Below, piece after piece: positions 23,527-32,945 of a stretch of 62,819 nucleotides of DNA (within the stretch, counting starts at the first letter, position 1; every line of letters begins with the position of its first letter). Under the pieces are notes generated by a model that was not told the DNA's origin, did no database searches, and was given only the letters and a program-made list of their open reading frames with translations. The position numbers and the translations under genes were made by a program. The DNA is from a virus, in IMG/VR virus record IMGVR_UViG_3300025162_000007, positions 1-62,819 of that record. One strand, 5' to 3'.

Positions 23527-24032
23527 TTATTACTCCTATTTATAAAATACTTAATCATACTACGTATTTCTGTCATTACTCGATGAGGATAGTTGTCTGC
23601 ATAATTATGTTGTCTTGCATATTCAGTTAACCTTATTCCATCTACATATCTAGCTTTAAGTATGGCCAGCATATATGGCTTAAGCTTTATCTTTAGTACC
23701 GCCTCAGGGCGTTTGCCCATATTCCACCAGTATAAGTCTTGATATATCTGCTCCTCTATAACAGTATTATCAATTAAGTGTTCCAACTCTTCCTTTTGTA
23801 TACGCCCCTTAAGGTTCGAGTTATCTTCTCTAAGCTTTGTATATGGCTTGTTTGTATTCTCACACAGTGGAAGTACCTCATTCACTGGGTATTCTACTGT
23901 CTGGTCGTACACTAGATGTATATTCTCAAGCCACCATACTACAGCCTTTTCATTTTTGAGAATGTCTTTTTGTAAACTCTCAGCTATTCGCTTCCAGTTC
24001 TTGTATTCACGAGTTTTAAAGTTTCCTTTCAT
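23523..24032 (-). CDS. Sigma-region-4/HTH-like regulator (tentative)
   Basis: 169 aa, first gene of the replication operon. The C-terminal third, ILKARYVDGIRLTEYARQH then PHRVMTEIRSMIKYF, has the helix-turn-helix layout of sigma region 4 or RinA/ArpU-type late regulators. An N-terminal helical part has paired tryptophans (VVWWLENIH). Its ATG lies only nine bases after the promoter's -10, so the mRNA would be nearly leaderless. It may control late genes, as no phage RNA polymerase is seen. Confidence 0.55.
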   Translation of the reverse strand: MKGNFKTREYKNWKRIAESLQKDILKNEKAVVWWLENIHLVYDQTVEYPVNEVLPLCENTNKPYTKLREDNSNLKGRIQKEELEHLIDNTVIEEQIYQDLYWWNMGKRPEAVLKIKLKPYMLAILKARYVDGIRLTEYARQHNYADNYPHRVMTEIRSMIKYFINRSNK

Positions 24033-24041
24033 CTTGTGTCT

Positions 24042-24070
24042 ATATTAACACATCTCAGAAAGTTTGTCAA
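24042..24070 (-). promoter_or_regulatory. Replication-operon promoter (CCTTGACA class)
   Basis: Read on the minus strand: CCCCTTGACA (-35 at 24065-24070), 17-base spacer ending in TGTGT, TAATAT (-10 at 24042-24047). Predicted start near 24035, only about three bases before the ATG at 24032. It lies in the 45-base gap after the late block, so late read-through may also enter the replication operon. Confidence 0.8.
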
Positions 24071-24077
24071 GGGGATG

Positions 24078-24650
24078 TTAGAATCCGCCAGTAAGCCCTA
24101 TTAGAGCAGTTGTTCTTTGTTGAGTGATATTATATAATAATCCTGGTGTTACGCCCAACCCGTTTGTTACCATACCAGTAACAGTTGCACCTACATTATT
24201 ATCACCTTTAGTTTCTCCGACTTTGGGTAAGGTGTACCCATACATAGCTGTTATAAATAACCTCTTAGGGTTTATCTCTGCCTTCTTATATTCATCTATT
24301 TGTTTTTTAAGAGCTTCTTGAATTTTGCTATCCACATCTGTCTGAGTATATAGTTTTGTATCCGAGCTACCAGAACTACCACCTTCTGAGGAACAGTCAA
24401 TATCTTTACTACCATTAACATATACATGTGTCTTACATCTATTTTTATAATATTTTTTATAACTAGCAACTTGCTCCATAGCTGTTTTAGTTGTAGCTTT
24501 AAGTTCTGTAATTGTAGTTTCATTTATCTTCTCCTGTTTCTTATAAGTTTCTATTTTGCTATATCCAAAGAATATAATAAGTAGAGAGCCTATTATTATA
24601 CCTGCTCCTAGCCAAGCATACTTATTATCTTTCAGTGTTGCCAGCTTCAT
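24078..24650 (-). CDS. Spanin-like envelope protein
   Basis: 190 aa from ATG 24650, chosen for AGGAGG just upstream. One N-terminal membrane segment (YAWLGAGIIIGSLLIIFFGY), then a charged coiled coil (KKQEKINETTITELKATTK), a serine/glycine linker with two cysteines, a second helical stretch, and a C-terminal part that looks like amphipathic beta-strands ending TALIGLTGGF. This matches an inner-membrane spanin up to the coil; the beta end with a terminal Phe is unusual. Located after the holin-like gene at the end of the late block. Confidence 0.6.
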   Translation of the reverse strand: MKLATLKDNKYAWLGAGIIIGSLLIIFFGYSKIETYKKQEKINETTITELKATTKTAMEQVASYKKYYKNRCKTHVYVNGSKDIDCSSEGGSSGSSDTKLYTQTDVDSKIQEALKKQIDEYKKAEINPKRLFITAMYGYTLPKVGETKGDNNVGATVTGMVTNGLGVTPGLLYNITQQRTTALIGLTGGF

Positions 24651-24840
24651 TATATCCTCCTTCTCTTCCAAAAGCTTTTCTTCCAGCATGATAAGCTGTT
24701 GGTGTTAGAAACATTCCACACAGTATTCCAAGTCCAGTTAACTCAGCATCTCTAAACATTCCTATAAAAGCTAATATAGCTGCTACTATAAATCCAGCAT
24801 ATGCCAATCTTTTTGTTGTGTTATAATTTGTCTTATTCAT
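24625..24840 (-). CDS. Holin-like protein, two membrane segments
   Basis: 71 aa with membrane helices at about residues 12-29 (LAYAGFIVAAILAFIGMF) and 35-54 (LTGLGILCGMFLTPTAYHAG), a basic N-terminus and hydrophilic C-terminus, as in class II holins. It starts in a TAATG overlap with the giant virion gene and overlaps the spanin-like gene, which is the usual arrangement of lysis genes. The amidase lies far upstream in the same block. Confidence 0.7.
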   Translation of the reverse strand: MNKTNYNTTKRLAYAGFIVAAILAFIGMFRDAELTGLGILCGMFLTPTAYHAGRKAFGREGGYNEAGNTER

Positions 24841-27800
24841 TATTTTTTACCACCACCAAATAGTTTAGCTAGACTTCCTACTGCTGAGTCTTGATATATT
24901 TTTGCTGGTTGTCCTTTAGTAACTAAAGGTATACCAGTTATTACTTGTCTATTTTTTCCTTGTTTACCTATACCAAATGTTCTTTCAACACTTTTAGTCA
25001 TTGCAGGAATTGGAGTAAACATTTCATTTAACTTAGAGAATGATGGACTAGTTGCATAACTTAATACTGGAGATTCATATTTGCCTGATATACTCGCTAG
25101 TGGGTGCCAATCAGATATGTCCATACCTAGTGCTCTTGCTGCTGCTATTGCAAAAGCACCATATGCTATATCCTTAGCTACTGCTTCTGCTGCTGCAGCT
25201 TTATTATTTCCACTAAATAAGTTCTTAGCATATCTAGTTTCTCTAGTCATAATTTCTGTAGGCCATTTTGTAAACATCATAGCCATGCGAGTAAGTCTAT
25301 CTTTACGTTGTAGTCCTGAGCCAGCTAAACTATCATATACAAACTGAGAGTTATTGGTCATCTTTCTAGCAAATTCTTCTGCAAATTGTGATGCTGCTTC
25401 TGGTGTTCCTTTAGCCAATATCTTTAGTAAGTATTGACGTTCTGGTTGCTCCAAATATACTGGGTTCAGTAATCCTTTAAGTAATGTAGTAGAGTTAGGA
25501 GACTCTAGTACTTTCTTAGCTGCAAGTTCTGAGTATGCAAAGGTTAAGTATCTTTGTATTCTATCACTTGCTTCCCAAAAATGCATGCCTACTCTATCAA
25601 GTTTTAATTTACCTTTATATATCTTATCAAATGTTGAACCTTCTTTAAACGGGCCTCTAAATACCATGCCTGTCTCACTAAGTAGATGTGGTGCATGTAG
25701 TAGCATTCCTTGCATTCTTTCTCTAAACTCTGGTTTAGCAAATTGAAGTAGTGCTTCCATTCTTAATTGGGGTTGCCACAACAGAGGTACTTTAATACCT
25801 GGTGTTGATAGAAAAGCATACTGACTCATGTTACGTAGTATAGGAGTAACCTTCCAGCCCATTAAGTTAGAGTATATTTGAGACATACTAGAATCAATTA
25901 CGTTATCTATTGTAGCATCTGGATTAAATTGCCCACCAAACCAAGTACGTAGTTTACCAAGTACTCCTCTTTTAGCAGCTTCATCTTGTGGTATCATTCT
26001 TTGTATAAATCCAGCTAAACGATTCTTACCAGCAAGAGTTACAGGTTCAGTATTAATACCAATGTTGTCACCAAGCCACTTTAAAAAGTATTTACCAGCA
26101 TCAGATTTAATTGTAGGCATATACTCTTTAGTATACTGTTCAACCATGTCTCCAAAGTATCCTTCTGCCTTACCATTAGTTACACTCATTAATCCATCTT
26201 CACTTACTTTAGCAATATGTCGTAAGTCAGCAACTTGTGCTGTCTTATTTAAATGTTCTAAATCCCTTTGGAACTTTTCATCTTGAAGTAATGCTACTTT
26301 CTTACTATCTACTGCACTATTTTTAATTTTCTTTAGTTGTTTTTCTACTCTATTAAAATAAGTTTCACCCTTACTTACCCCAACTTCTTCATAGCTTCCT
26401 TTTAATAGTTTAGTATGTTCTAATATATTTTCTATATCTTTTATAGAAGAATTAATTAACTTACGAGTACTTCCTCTACTTACTTCTATAGTATTACCAC
26501 TTACTAAACTTTGTAATACTGAACTTCCTTTTGCTACTTGTCCTGATTCTATAAGTTTCTGAGCACCAGATAAATTACGTATTACTTCTTGTCTAACTTC
26601 TTCTGGTATACTTCCTTCACCAAAGTTAGGTGGGAGTATTACCTTTTCTCCTCTAGCTAACTCCTTCTCTGCTCTAAATACTTCTCCTATTGCATCTATC
26701 TTACCAACAAGATTTTCAGTTGACTCTATAACTTTCCCTGACATTATAGGCTTTGCATCAACAAATACTTTACGAATTTTTCTCATAAAGTCATGCCCTT
26801 TCTCAAATAAAGTATCTAACATAGAGTTATCTACTGCACTTAAAGGCTCTCCAGTTGCTCTAGCAACATCAGCAAAATGTTTTTTTATAGCTGCAGCTAA
26901 ATCATCTGTTGTTTTTATCTGTATATTTCCAGCTTCATGCCCCTTCATAGTATCAAATAAAGCTGTAGATAATTTTTGTTTCCAACTAACTAGTGCTTCA
27001 TCTTTTAGTATAGGAGACTTTTCTACTATTTTTAAAGCATCAAGCATTGCTCTATTAGCATCACTCATATGCATAAAACCAGCATGTGAACGTATGTATT
27101 TAAACAGTGATTCATTAAAATCTCTAACTGTTTGTTCTGGTAGTAGCCCCCAAGCTCCTCTTGCTAACTGATGTCGTGGGGCTTCTGTAGATTTTTGTAG
27201 TATACCACTAGGATTATTTATATCTAGCCCAACATCCTTAATAGCCCTTTCCATAAATTCTGCTTTAGGAATAATAGGCATGTAACTTTCTTCATATGGC
27301 ATAGGAGTAAAGTTAGTTACCTTAGTTTTAGTTAGCCCGTAGCCTTCAACTGTTGGTGTGTCTAATGATTGAGTCAGTGTTTTATAGAAATCATCTTTAT
27401 TTCCAAGTATGGCTTTTAATACATCTGGATTTTGTTCTGCTTGACTAACCATATTAGTTAAGTTAGTTTTTAGCATAGCCTTAATTTCATCTGGAGCCAT
27501 GGATTTATCTATAGTATCAGTAGTATTAGCAGCTATTTTACCAAGAACTTTATTACCTTCAGATATATATGTATCATCAAGTATTCCTCTAATGTTTTTT
27601 ATTCTACTTGCTGCATCTGTAGGATTTTTAAATCTAGCTACATATCCTTTTACTTCTGCTGCATGTTCTGGAGCAATAGGTATAATTTTACCTTTCTCAT
27701 CTACTTTAGCTTTGCTCATTAATTCATAAAGTTGAGCTGAATCTAGTTCCTTTAATAACGGTGCTGCTTCTTTTGACAACTGTGTTTCAAGTTTAACTGC

Positions 27801-29036
27801 CAATATTTGAGAAGCATATTTCCCTTTAATCATATTAAGAACTTTTTCTTCAGGGTCTTCTATTCCATACTTTGATAGAAGTCTAGCTACTACTCTAGTA
27901 GATGGTGTAAATAATCTTTCTGGCATTGTAAGAAGTTTTGCTTCTGGTTCACCAGTATTAACGGCATTCTTCATTACTTCTTGTGCATTTAATATATCAG
28001 TTTTAAGTTGTTTCTCTATCTCACCAAGTTCAGTATTAGCAAACTCTACTTGCTTCCCCTGATTTTCTGCACTAACATTTATCATATCTCTAAGTGCACT
28101 TACTGTAGTCTTTGCTTCTTTAGTTGCAGCTTTATCTGCACTTCTACCTACTTCATTAAATAAATTAGGTTCACCTAATATACTTTTTAATCCTTCACCA
28201 GCAGTAGCAAAAAGTCCACCACCTAATATGCCTGTTCCAATATCTGTTAAATGTTCAGTACCACTATACTCACCTTTATCTTGTAACTGTGCTAATGGGC
28301 TTCTTACTGCTTCATACTCCCCCATTACTGCTGCTTGTTTTAATATATTTTTTAGTGCATCTTGTTTAACTGTATTCTTAACTACTTCTGCTGCTGCCTG
28401 TGGTGCTGCTTCAGTAGCAACTTCTGCCACTTTAGGAGCAGATTTTCCAGCAATTTCAGCTAACCATTCTGGTGTATACTTTGATGCAGCTTCTGCCATT
28501 GGTGCTGCAATTTCTGGTGCAACTTCAGTAGCAACTTCTGCCACTTTAGGAGCAGATTTTCCAGCAATTTCAGCTAACCATTCTGGTGCAACTTCAGTAG
28601 CAACTTCTGCCACTTTAGGTGTAATGTTTGCTCCCTTAGCAATTACTCCACCTACCCCGCCTGTTAATGCTTCAAGTCCTGCAAAAGCTGGTAAGTCAGT
28701 AACTAAATTAGCTGCTGTAGAAACTCCATGTTGAAGTAACCATTTAAGTTTACTATCATCCCACTTAGCATAGTTAGGTTCCTTTACAGGAGTATTAGGC
28801 TCACCAGTTACTTTAGATTTTAAATAGTCAAACCCTCTTCCAGTTAAGCTAGTTTCTGCACCATACTTAACTAAGTTACCTAGAGTTGGCTCTTCAGTAT
28901 TATCAGTTACATCAGGAGATTTCATTCTCTCTAATGCAGCATTAACAGCATCTTCATTTTCTTGTGCAGGGTTGCTCCCATTAAGTTGAGCTTGATACTG
29001 TTCTATAAGTGCTTTTAAGTTTCTCGTATCTGCCAT
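24840..29036 (-). CDS. Giant virion protein (predicted ejection/internal protein)
   Basis: 1398 aa, the largest product. The N-terminal third is alanine/proline-rich and contains the repeated block GKSAPKVAEVATEVAPE three times with WLAEIA between; the rest is long and mostly helical. The C-terminal part has KDRLTRMAMMFTKWPTEIM and alanine-rich amphipathic helices (AAARALGMDISDWHPLAS). No peptidase or transglycosylase motif was recognised. Its size, position after the smaller ejection-type genes and helical nature fit the large internal proteins that podoviruses release into the cell. Function inferred from context. Confidence 0.6.
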   Translation of the reverse strand: MADTRNLKALIEQYQAQLNGSNPAQENEDAVNAALERMKSPDVTDNTEEPTLGNLVKYGAETSLTGRGFDYLKSKVTGEPNTPVKEPNYAKWDDSKLKWLLQHGVSTAANLVTDLPAFAGLEALTGGVGGVIAKGANITPKVAEVATEVAPEWLAEIAGKSAPKVAEVATEVAPEIAAPMAEAASKYTPEWLAEIAGKSAPKVAEVATEAAPQAAAEVVKNTVKQDALKNILKQAAVMGEYEAVRSPLAQLQDKGEYSGTEHLTDIGTGILGGGLFATAGEGLKSILGEPNLFNEVGRSADKAATKEAKTTVSALRDMINVSAENQGKQVEFANTELGEIEKQLKTDILNAQEVMKNAVNTGEPEAKLLTMPERLFTPSTRVVARLLSKYGIEDPEEKVLNMIKGKYASQILAVKLETQLSKEAAPLLKELDSAQLYELMSKAKVDEKGKIIPIAPEHAAEVKGYVARFKNPTDAASRIKNIRGILDDTYISEGNKVLGKIAANTTDTIDKSMAPDEIKAMLKTNLTNMVSQAEQNPDVLKAILGNKDDFYKTLTQSLDTPTVEGYGLTKTKVTNFTPMPYEESYMPIIPKAEFMERAIKDVGLDINNPSGILQKSTEAPRHQLARGAWGLLPEQTVRDFNESLFKYIRSHAGFMHMSDANRAMLDALKIVEKSPILKDEALVSWKQKLSTALFDTMKGHEAGNIQIKTTDDLAAAIKKHFADVARATGEPLSAVDNSMLDTLFEKGHDFMRKIRKVFVDAKPIMSGKVIESTENLVGKIDAIGEVFRAEKELARGEKVILPPNFGEGSIPEEVRQEVIRNLSGAQKLIESGQVAKGSSVLQSLVSGNTIEVSRGSTRKLINSSIKDIENILEHTKLLKGSYEEVGVSKGETYFNRVEKQLKKIKNSAVDSKKVALLQDEKFQRDLEHLNKTAQVADLRHIAKVSEDGLMSVTNGKAEGYFGDMVEQYTKEYMPTIKSDAGKYFLKWLGDNIGINTEPVTLAGKNRLAGFIQRMIPQDEAAKRGVLGKLRTWFGGQFNPDATIDNVIDSSMSQIYSNLMGWKVTPILRNMSQYAFLSTPGIKVPLLWQPQLRMEALLQFAKPEFRERMQGMLLHAPHLLSETGMVFRGPFKEGSTFDKIYKGKLKLDRVGMHFWEASDRIQRYLTFAYSELAAKKVLESPNSTTLLKGLLNPVYLEQPERQYLLKILAKGTPEAASQFAEEFARKMTNNSQFVYDSLAGSGLQRKDRLTRMAMMFTKWPTEIMTRETRYAKNLFSGNNKAAAAEAVAKDIAYGAFAIAAARALGMDISDWHPLASISGKYESPVLSYATSPSFSKLNEMFTPIPAMTKSVERTFGIGKQGKNRQVITGIPLVTKGQPAKIYQDSAVGSLAKLFGGGKK
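28409..28619 (-). repeat. In-gene repeat in giant virion gene
   Basis: A 66-base unit at 28409-28474 recurs exactly at 28523-28588, with a truncated third copy from 28592 to 28619. The units are in frame and encode alanine/valine-rich repeats (VAEVATE). Recent duplication within the N-terminal region is likely. Confidence 0.85.
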
Positions 29037-29045
29037 TAATATTAC

Positions 29046-30281
29046 CTACTCTGGTTTCTTTCCTGTAATTCCTAGATTATCATAACCTAACATACTGGCG
29101 AGTGCACTTGAATCATTAGTAACACCTATATTACTTCTTCTTATATAATCAACAACTCCATTAGCTCTTAATCTACTTAAGTCTTCATATAAACTTTGAC
29201 TTTCTTTATCTGGTAGTTTATTTGCTTGCCCTAAAGTTGCTATGTCTTTTACTCTTTGTATAGATAGCCCTTTTTCTTTAGCAAAGTTTAAGTCAGCCCA
29301 ATTATTTATTTCATTTATATCGTCTTGTTTAACTCCTTTCTTTATAGCTGCTCCTGCTGCAAGTTTGCCCAACCAATCTTCTCCAGTCTTGTTAGTATTA
29401 TGATAATACCAACCTTTATCTTCAGCTTCTTTAGCTTGAATTCTAAGTTGATTTTCTTTAAACATCTTTTCCCAAGCTGTATCGCCTCTAGTAGTATTCC
29501 ATTTACCTTTCTCAATATCAATGCCCATATTACGTAAAGCATCTTGATAATCTTGGTCTTTCTGTTTACTCATCCAATCATAATACTGCATTGGGTCAAA
29601 ACTATTATTTGTATTCTTATCTAATCCATGAGCTGCTGCATTACCTAATACACCTAGTAATGCTCCTATAGTATATCCAGGAGTGCTTATCTCTCCTCTT
29701 ACTGGTTTTGGTACATCATAAGGATTTATAGAAGTATCTGGTTTAGTTTTAAAATTTAATCCTACTGGGTTACCATTTCCTTTCATGAGATTTGTTACTG
29801 TTGAAGAAGTATTAGGAGCACCATTAACTATATTTGATAGTTTTACTTCTTCTTTATTTGGCGTATTTAAACCCCCTGCTGGAGTATAATTTATTCCACC
29901 AAGTAATGCTGATAAATCACTATCAGATATTCCATTAACTTGTGGAACATCTGCTTGTCTAGGTTGTTGCCCTTGTAAAGCTACTGGATTCTGTGCTTCT
30001 GGATTTTGAGAAGCAAGTCTTTTAAATATATCACCCCCTCTATCTAATTGAGGAGCCTCTAAATTAACTTCTCCACTACCAAATAATCCAGCAGGAAGAT
30101 TAGCCATATTTTGTATGGCACCTGTTCCACCTTTAAGTGACTCATTAAGGTAGTCTGCTAATGGGTCAGTGGCTCCTGCCATTCGTATATCCTTTTGAGC
30201 CTCTCTATTACCATAGTTACTAGCAGCATTATTAATTAAATTACGTAATGCATCACCTATTTGATAACTTCTAGTTGCCAT
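29046..30281 (-). CDS. Virion-associated protein, 411 aa (tentative)
   Basis: Starts MATRSYQIGDALRNLINNAA. Asparagine/glycine/alanine-rich N-terminal half with low-complexity, then a helical charged part (WYYHNTNKTGEDWLGKLAAGAAIKK) and a leucine-rich end. Composition and place between the giant gene and the MAIN-family genes fit an ejection protein. No family recognised. Confidence 0.5.
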   Translation of the reverse strand: MATRSYQIGDALRNLINNAASNYGNREAQKDIRMAGATDPLADYLNESLKGGTGAIQNMANLPAGLFGSGEVNLEAPQLDRGGDIFKRLASQNPEAQNPVALQGQQPRQADVPQVNGISDSDLSALLGGINYTPAGGLNTPNKEEVKLSNIVNGAPNTSSTVTNLMKGNGNPVGLNFKTKPDTSINPYDVPKPVRGEISTPGYTIGALLGVLGNAAAHGLDKNTNNSFDPMQYYDWMSKQKDQDYQDALRNMGIDIEKGKWNTTRGDTAWEKMFKENQLRIQAKEAEDKGWYYHNTNKTGEDWLGKLAAGAAIKKGVKQDDINEINNWADLNFAKEKGLSIQRVKDIATLGQANKLPDKESQSLYEDLSRLRANGVVDYIRRSNIGVTNDSSALASMLGYDNLGITGKKPE

Positions 30282-30295
30282 TATATTATCTCCTT

Positions 30296-30922
30296 TTATA
30301 GAACTGAAGTAGCTGCTGTTTCTGCTGCTACTCCTGCTGGCCCTGTTACTAATCCAGCTCCAAGTTTTCCTAGCCCACCAAGTAAGCTACCCCAAAATCC
30401 CCAACCACTATTAAGTTTATTTTTATAAGTCATTAACTCTTTCTGGTCAGCATATGCTTTATCAGCTAGAGCATTCTGCCATTCTCTGTTCTTCTGTTTC
30501 TGTGCCATATCATATGTAAACTGTTTTATTCTGTCATCTAAATCCTGGTTTCCTCTATTTGCCTGGTATACATCTTGATTTAATCCTAGTGCACCTTTAG
30601 TATAATTTTCTACATTACCCATTTGCTCAGCATTCTGTTTAGTAGCTAAGTCTGTATAGGTACTAGCAACTGGAGCCATTATACCAGATAATGTATTCGT
30701 TGTCAAGCGATTGCCAGCACTACCTATCTGTCCATTTCTAGGCATGCTGTTATAAGCAGTTGCAAGTTTTGCTGCCCCAGCATTGTTTATAGCATCTGTA
30801 GTTGCAGTATCTTGTAATCCATATAAACTTGGATTATTTGATGCTTGATAATACTGCCTAAGTTTATTAGTTGCCATATCATAAACATCTTTTGGGTTAC
30901 CATAACCTAAATTAATTGCCAT
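30296..30922 (-). CDS. MAIN-family virion protein, copy B
   Basis: 208 aa starting MAINLGYGNPKDVYDMATNK, with LRQYY next. The start matches the upstream gene (MAINYSTGNPSNTMAMAMQG), so the two are likely paralogues. Glutamine/asparagine/alanine-rich, with a C-terminal glycine-rich hydrophobic tail (GFWGSLLGGLGKLGAGLVTG) that could insert in membranes. Such composition is typical of podovirus ejection proteins. Confidence 0.6.
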   Translation of the reverse strand: MAINLGYGNPKDVYDMATNKLRQYYQASNNPSLYGLQDTATTDAINNAGAAKLATAYNSMPRNGQIGSAGNRLTTNTLSGIMAPVASTYTDLATKQNAEQMGNVENYTKGALGLNQDVYQANRGNQDLDDRIKQFTYDMAQKQKNREWQNALADKAYADQKELMTYKNKLNSGWGFWGSLLGGLGKLGAGLVTGPAGVAAETAATSVL

Positions 30923-30934
30923 TATCTTTCTCCT

Positions 30935-31657
30935 TTAATATGGTAGAGCATATGTCTTTGGTTTACGTAAGTTATTATTAAACCAAGAATTAAAATCACT
31001 GTTCTCTATATTCATGCTTGAGTCATACTGTGGTGATGAATCCACTGAACTTGATGAGTTATTAAACATGTTTCCTAATGCAGCTCCACCTATTTGTCCA
31101 GCCCCACCTAATGCTATACTACCAAATCTATCCCAACCACTAGGCTGGAAGCTATTATCTAAGTCTAGTAACCCTTTCTGTTCAGCTAACTTACGAGACA
31201 TATCCTGTAGTTGTTGTTGGTATGCTTGATATGCTAGTAAAGGTTGTGTAGCATTCTCTCTTCTACTCTCGTTATACGCACCAGTATCTAAGTTTTCACC
31301 CTGTACTTGATTACCAACCTGACTAGCTAATGCTATAGCTTTCATTTTATTAGTTAAATTATCTTGTTGTACTTGTAGCTTACCTTGCTGACTAGCATCG
31401 TTTGCTTCATTTAAGCCAAACGAGTTATCTCTAAATCCACCTGGTGTTGCAGAAGCTCTTAGTAATCCAGTTCTAGCCCCAGTTCTATTAGATGTATTCT
31501 GAGCACTAGAAGCAGAACCAAGTGTATTATTATATCCTTTTAGTATTTCATTTCTCTGTCTATTAGGGTCATCTAACTTTGCATAGTAATCTTTTAGTCC
31601 CTGCATAGCCATTGCCATAGTGTTACTTGGATTACCTGTGCTATAATTTATTGCCAT
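30935..31657 (-). CDS. MAIN-family virion protein, copy A
   Basis: 240 aa, paralogue of the next gene (MAIN-x(2-3)-GNP start, then a Y-Y motif at residues 23-25). Glutamine/asparagine-rich helices, a central LAEQKGLLDLDNSFQPSGWD, then GSIALGGAGQIGGAALGNMF, the same kind of hydrophobic glycine-rich segment as copy B, and a polar tail. Likely ejection or internal protein. Confidence 0.6.
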   Translation of the reverse strand: MAINYSTGNPSNTMAMAMQGLKDYYAKLDDPNRQRNEILKGYNNTLGSASSAQNTSNRTGARTGLLRASATPGGFRDNSFGLNEANDASQQGKLQVQQDNLTNKMKAIALASQVGNQVQGENLDTGAYNESRRENATQPLLAYQAYQQQLQDMSRKLAEQKGLLDLDNSFQPSGWDRFGSIALGGAGQIGGAALGNMFNNSSSSVDSSPQYDSSMNIENSDFNSWFNNNLRKPKTYALPY

Positions 31658-31666
31658 CTTCTTCTC

Positions 31667-32944
31667 CTATGCTATATAATTACTTCTTATCTTTCCTCTA
31701 TACTGATTAGCAAGTGACGCAAGTGCAGCATCCATTGCAGAGAGAGAACCATAATCACCACTTCCGCCAGCTAAAATATTGTTACTTGCTAATTGTTGAT
31801 TACCAGAAGCTATCATTGCTGCTTTTAATTTATTTCTGTCGTTGCCCCAAAATAATGCACTAGCTCCACCAGTGTCTGTATTTCCAAATATTCTATTTAC
31901 TACATCATTAATATTTGATGCATTTAATCCGCTGTCACCAAAGTCTTTCTGCTGTTGCCAGTTCTGAGCAAATGCAGCTTTAAGTGCATCTAACCCACCC
32001 TCTTGTTTATTTATAACATCATATATACTCTGTCTACCTTTTACTGCTTCTTCACCAGTTATCCCTTGATGGAACATTTCGTCCCCTGCATTTCTAAGTG
32101 TATTATAATCAGGCATAATATCTTGTAGACTAGTATCATAAGCTTTTATCTCATCTCCACCATACCCGTTATCTGCTGTTAGTTTACTTAGTGTATCTTG
32201 TAACCCAGTAAGTTTAGTATTAGCATCACTAACATCTGTTGAAAGATTACCTAATCCAGCATTAGCTGTATTAGCAACTCCTGCAAGTCCTGTGTCTCTC
32301 ATTCTAGCTATTGCCATCTGTAGTCCTTGTTTCTCTTTAGGAGTCATATATTCTATACCTTCTGTTGATTGAGAAGGTACTCTAAGTGCATTATAAGCTG
32401 CTTGTTGTGCCGCTAAGTTTTCTTGTTCAGCACCTAAATCAGCAACTGAAGTACCAAGTGCAGTATTAGAAAAATCTGTAGCAGCAACTTTTGCTTTATC
32501 AAACAAAGTTTTATTAAGCTCGTCTGCATTAAAGTCCCCTGTTGCATATTTATCGAAATCTGCTTCTGAAAGTTTAGGAACATATGTTGGTATTTCTGTG
32601 CTTGTATTTGCTAACTTATTTGACATAGCACGTACTCTGTCATCTATAGTCTGATTACCAGTAGAAATAGTTTGTAGTGCACCATAGTTATTACTTTCGT
32701 TATAGTTCATAGCAGCCTGTCTACCACTTCCTACTGTAGGAGAGTTGTCCTGTGAGTATGTAGATGGAGCATAAGCACGCTGTACTCCTCCTGGAGTTGC
32801 AGTAAACATGCTTCCAGTACCTGCATTACCTGATACTCTATTGTTGTTTCTACGTTGTCTATCTTGCTGAGTAGTATCATCAGAGTTTGGTTGTCCAAAC
32901 TCTTGCTGCCCTGTGTTACTATTGAACATCCATGCATAAGCCAT
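31667..32944 (-). CDS. Virion-associated protein, 425 aa
   Basis: Start at ATG 32944, behind GAGGAAT; an in-frame ATG at 32962 lies inside the previous gene. Asparagine/glutamine/threonine-rich with long helical stretches (LAAQQAAYNALRVPSQSTEG, LSAMDAALASLANQY at the end). It continues the run of ejection-type proteins. No catalytic motif found. Confidence 0.55.
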   Translation of the reverse strand: MAYAWMFNSNTGQQEFGQPNSDDTTQQDRQRRNNNRVSGNAGTGSMFTATPGGVQRAYAPSTYSQDNSPTVGSGRQAAMNYNESNNYGALQTISTGNQTIDDRVRAMSNKLANTSTEIPTYVPKLSEADFDKYATGDFNADELNKTLFDKAKVAATDFSNTALGTSVADLGAEQENLAAQQAAYNALRVPSQSTEGIEYMTPKEKQGLQMAIARMRDTGLAGVANTANAGLGNLSTDVSDANTKLTGLQDTLSKLTADNGYGGDEIKAYDTSLQDIMPDYNTLRNAGDEMFHQGITGEEAVKGRQSIYDVINKQEGGLDALKAAFAQNWQQQKDFGDSGLNASNINDVVNRIFGNTDTGGASALFWGNDRNKLKAAMIASGNQQLASNNILAGGSGDYGSLSAMDAALASLANQYRGKIRSNYIA

Positions 32945-32945
32945 G

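Noticed and set aside
28409-28619. Regular repeats that might be a CRISPR array
   Set aside because: The repeats are in frame within a long coding region, of 66 bases, without unique spacers; no cas genes other than a Cas4-like phage nuclease.
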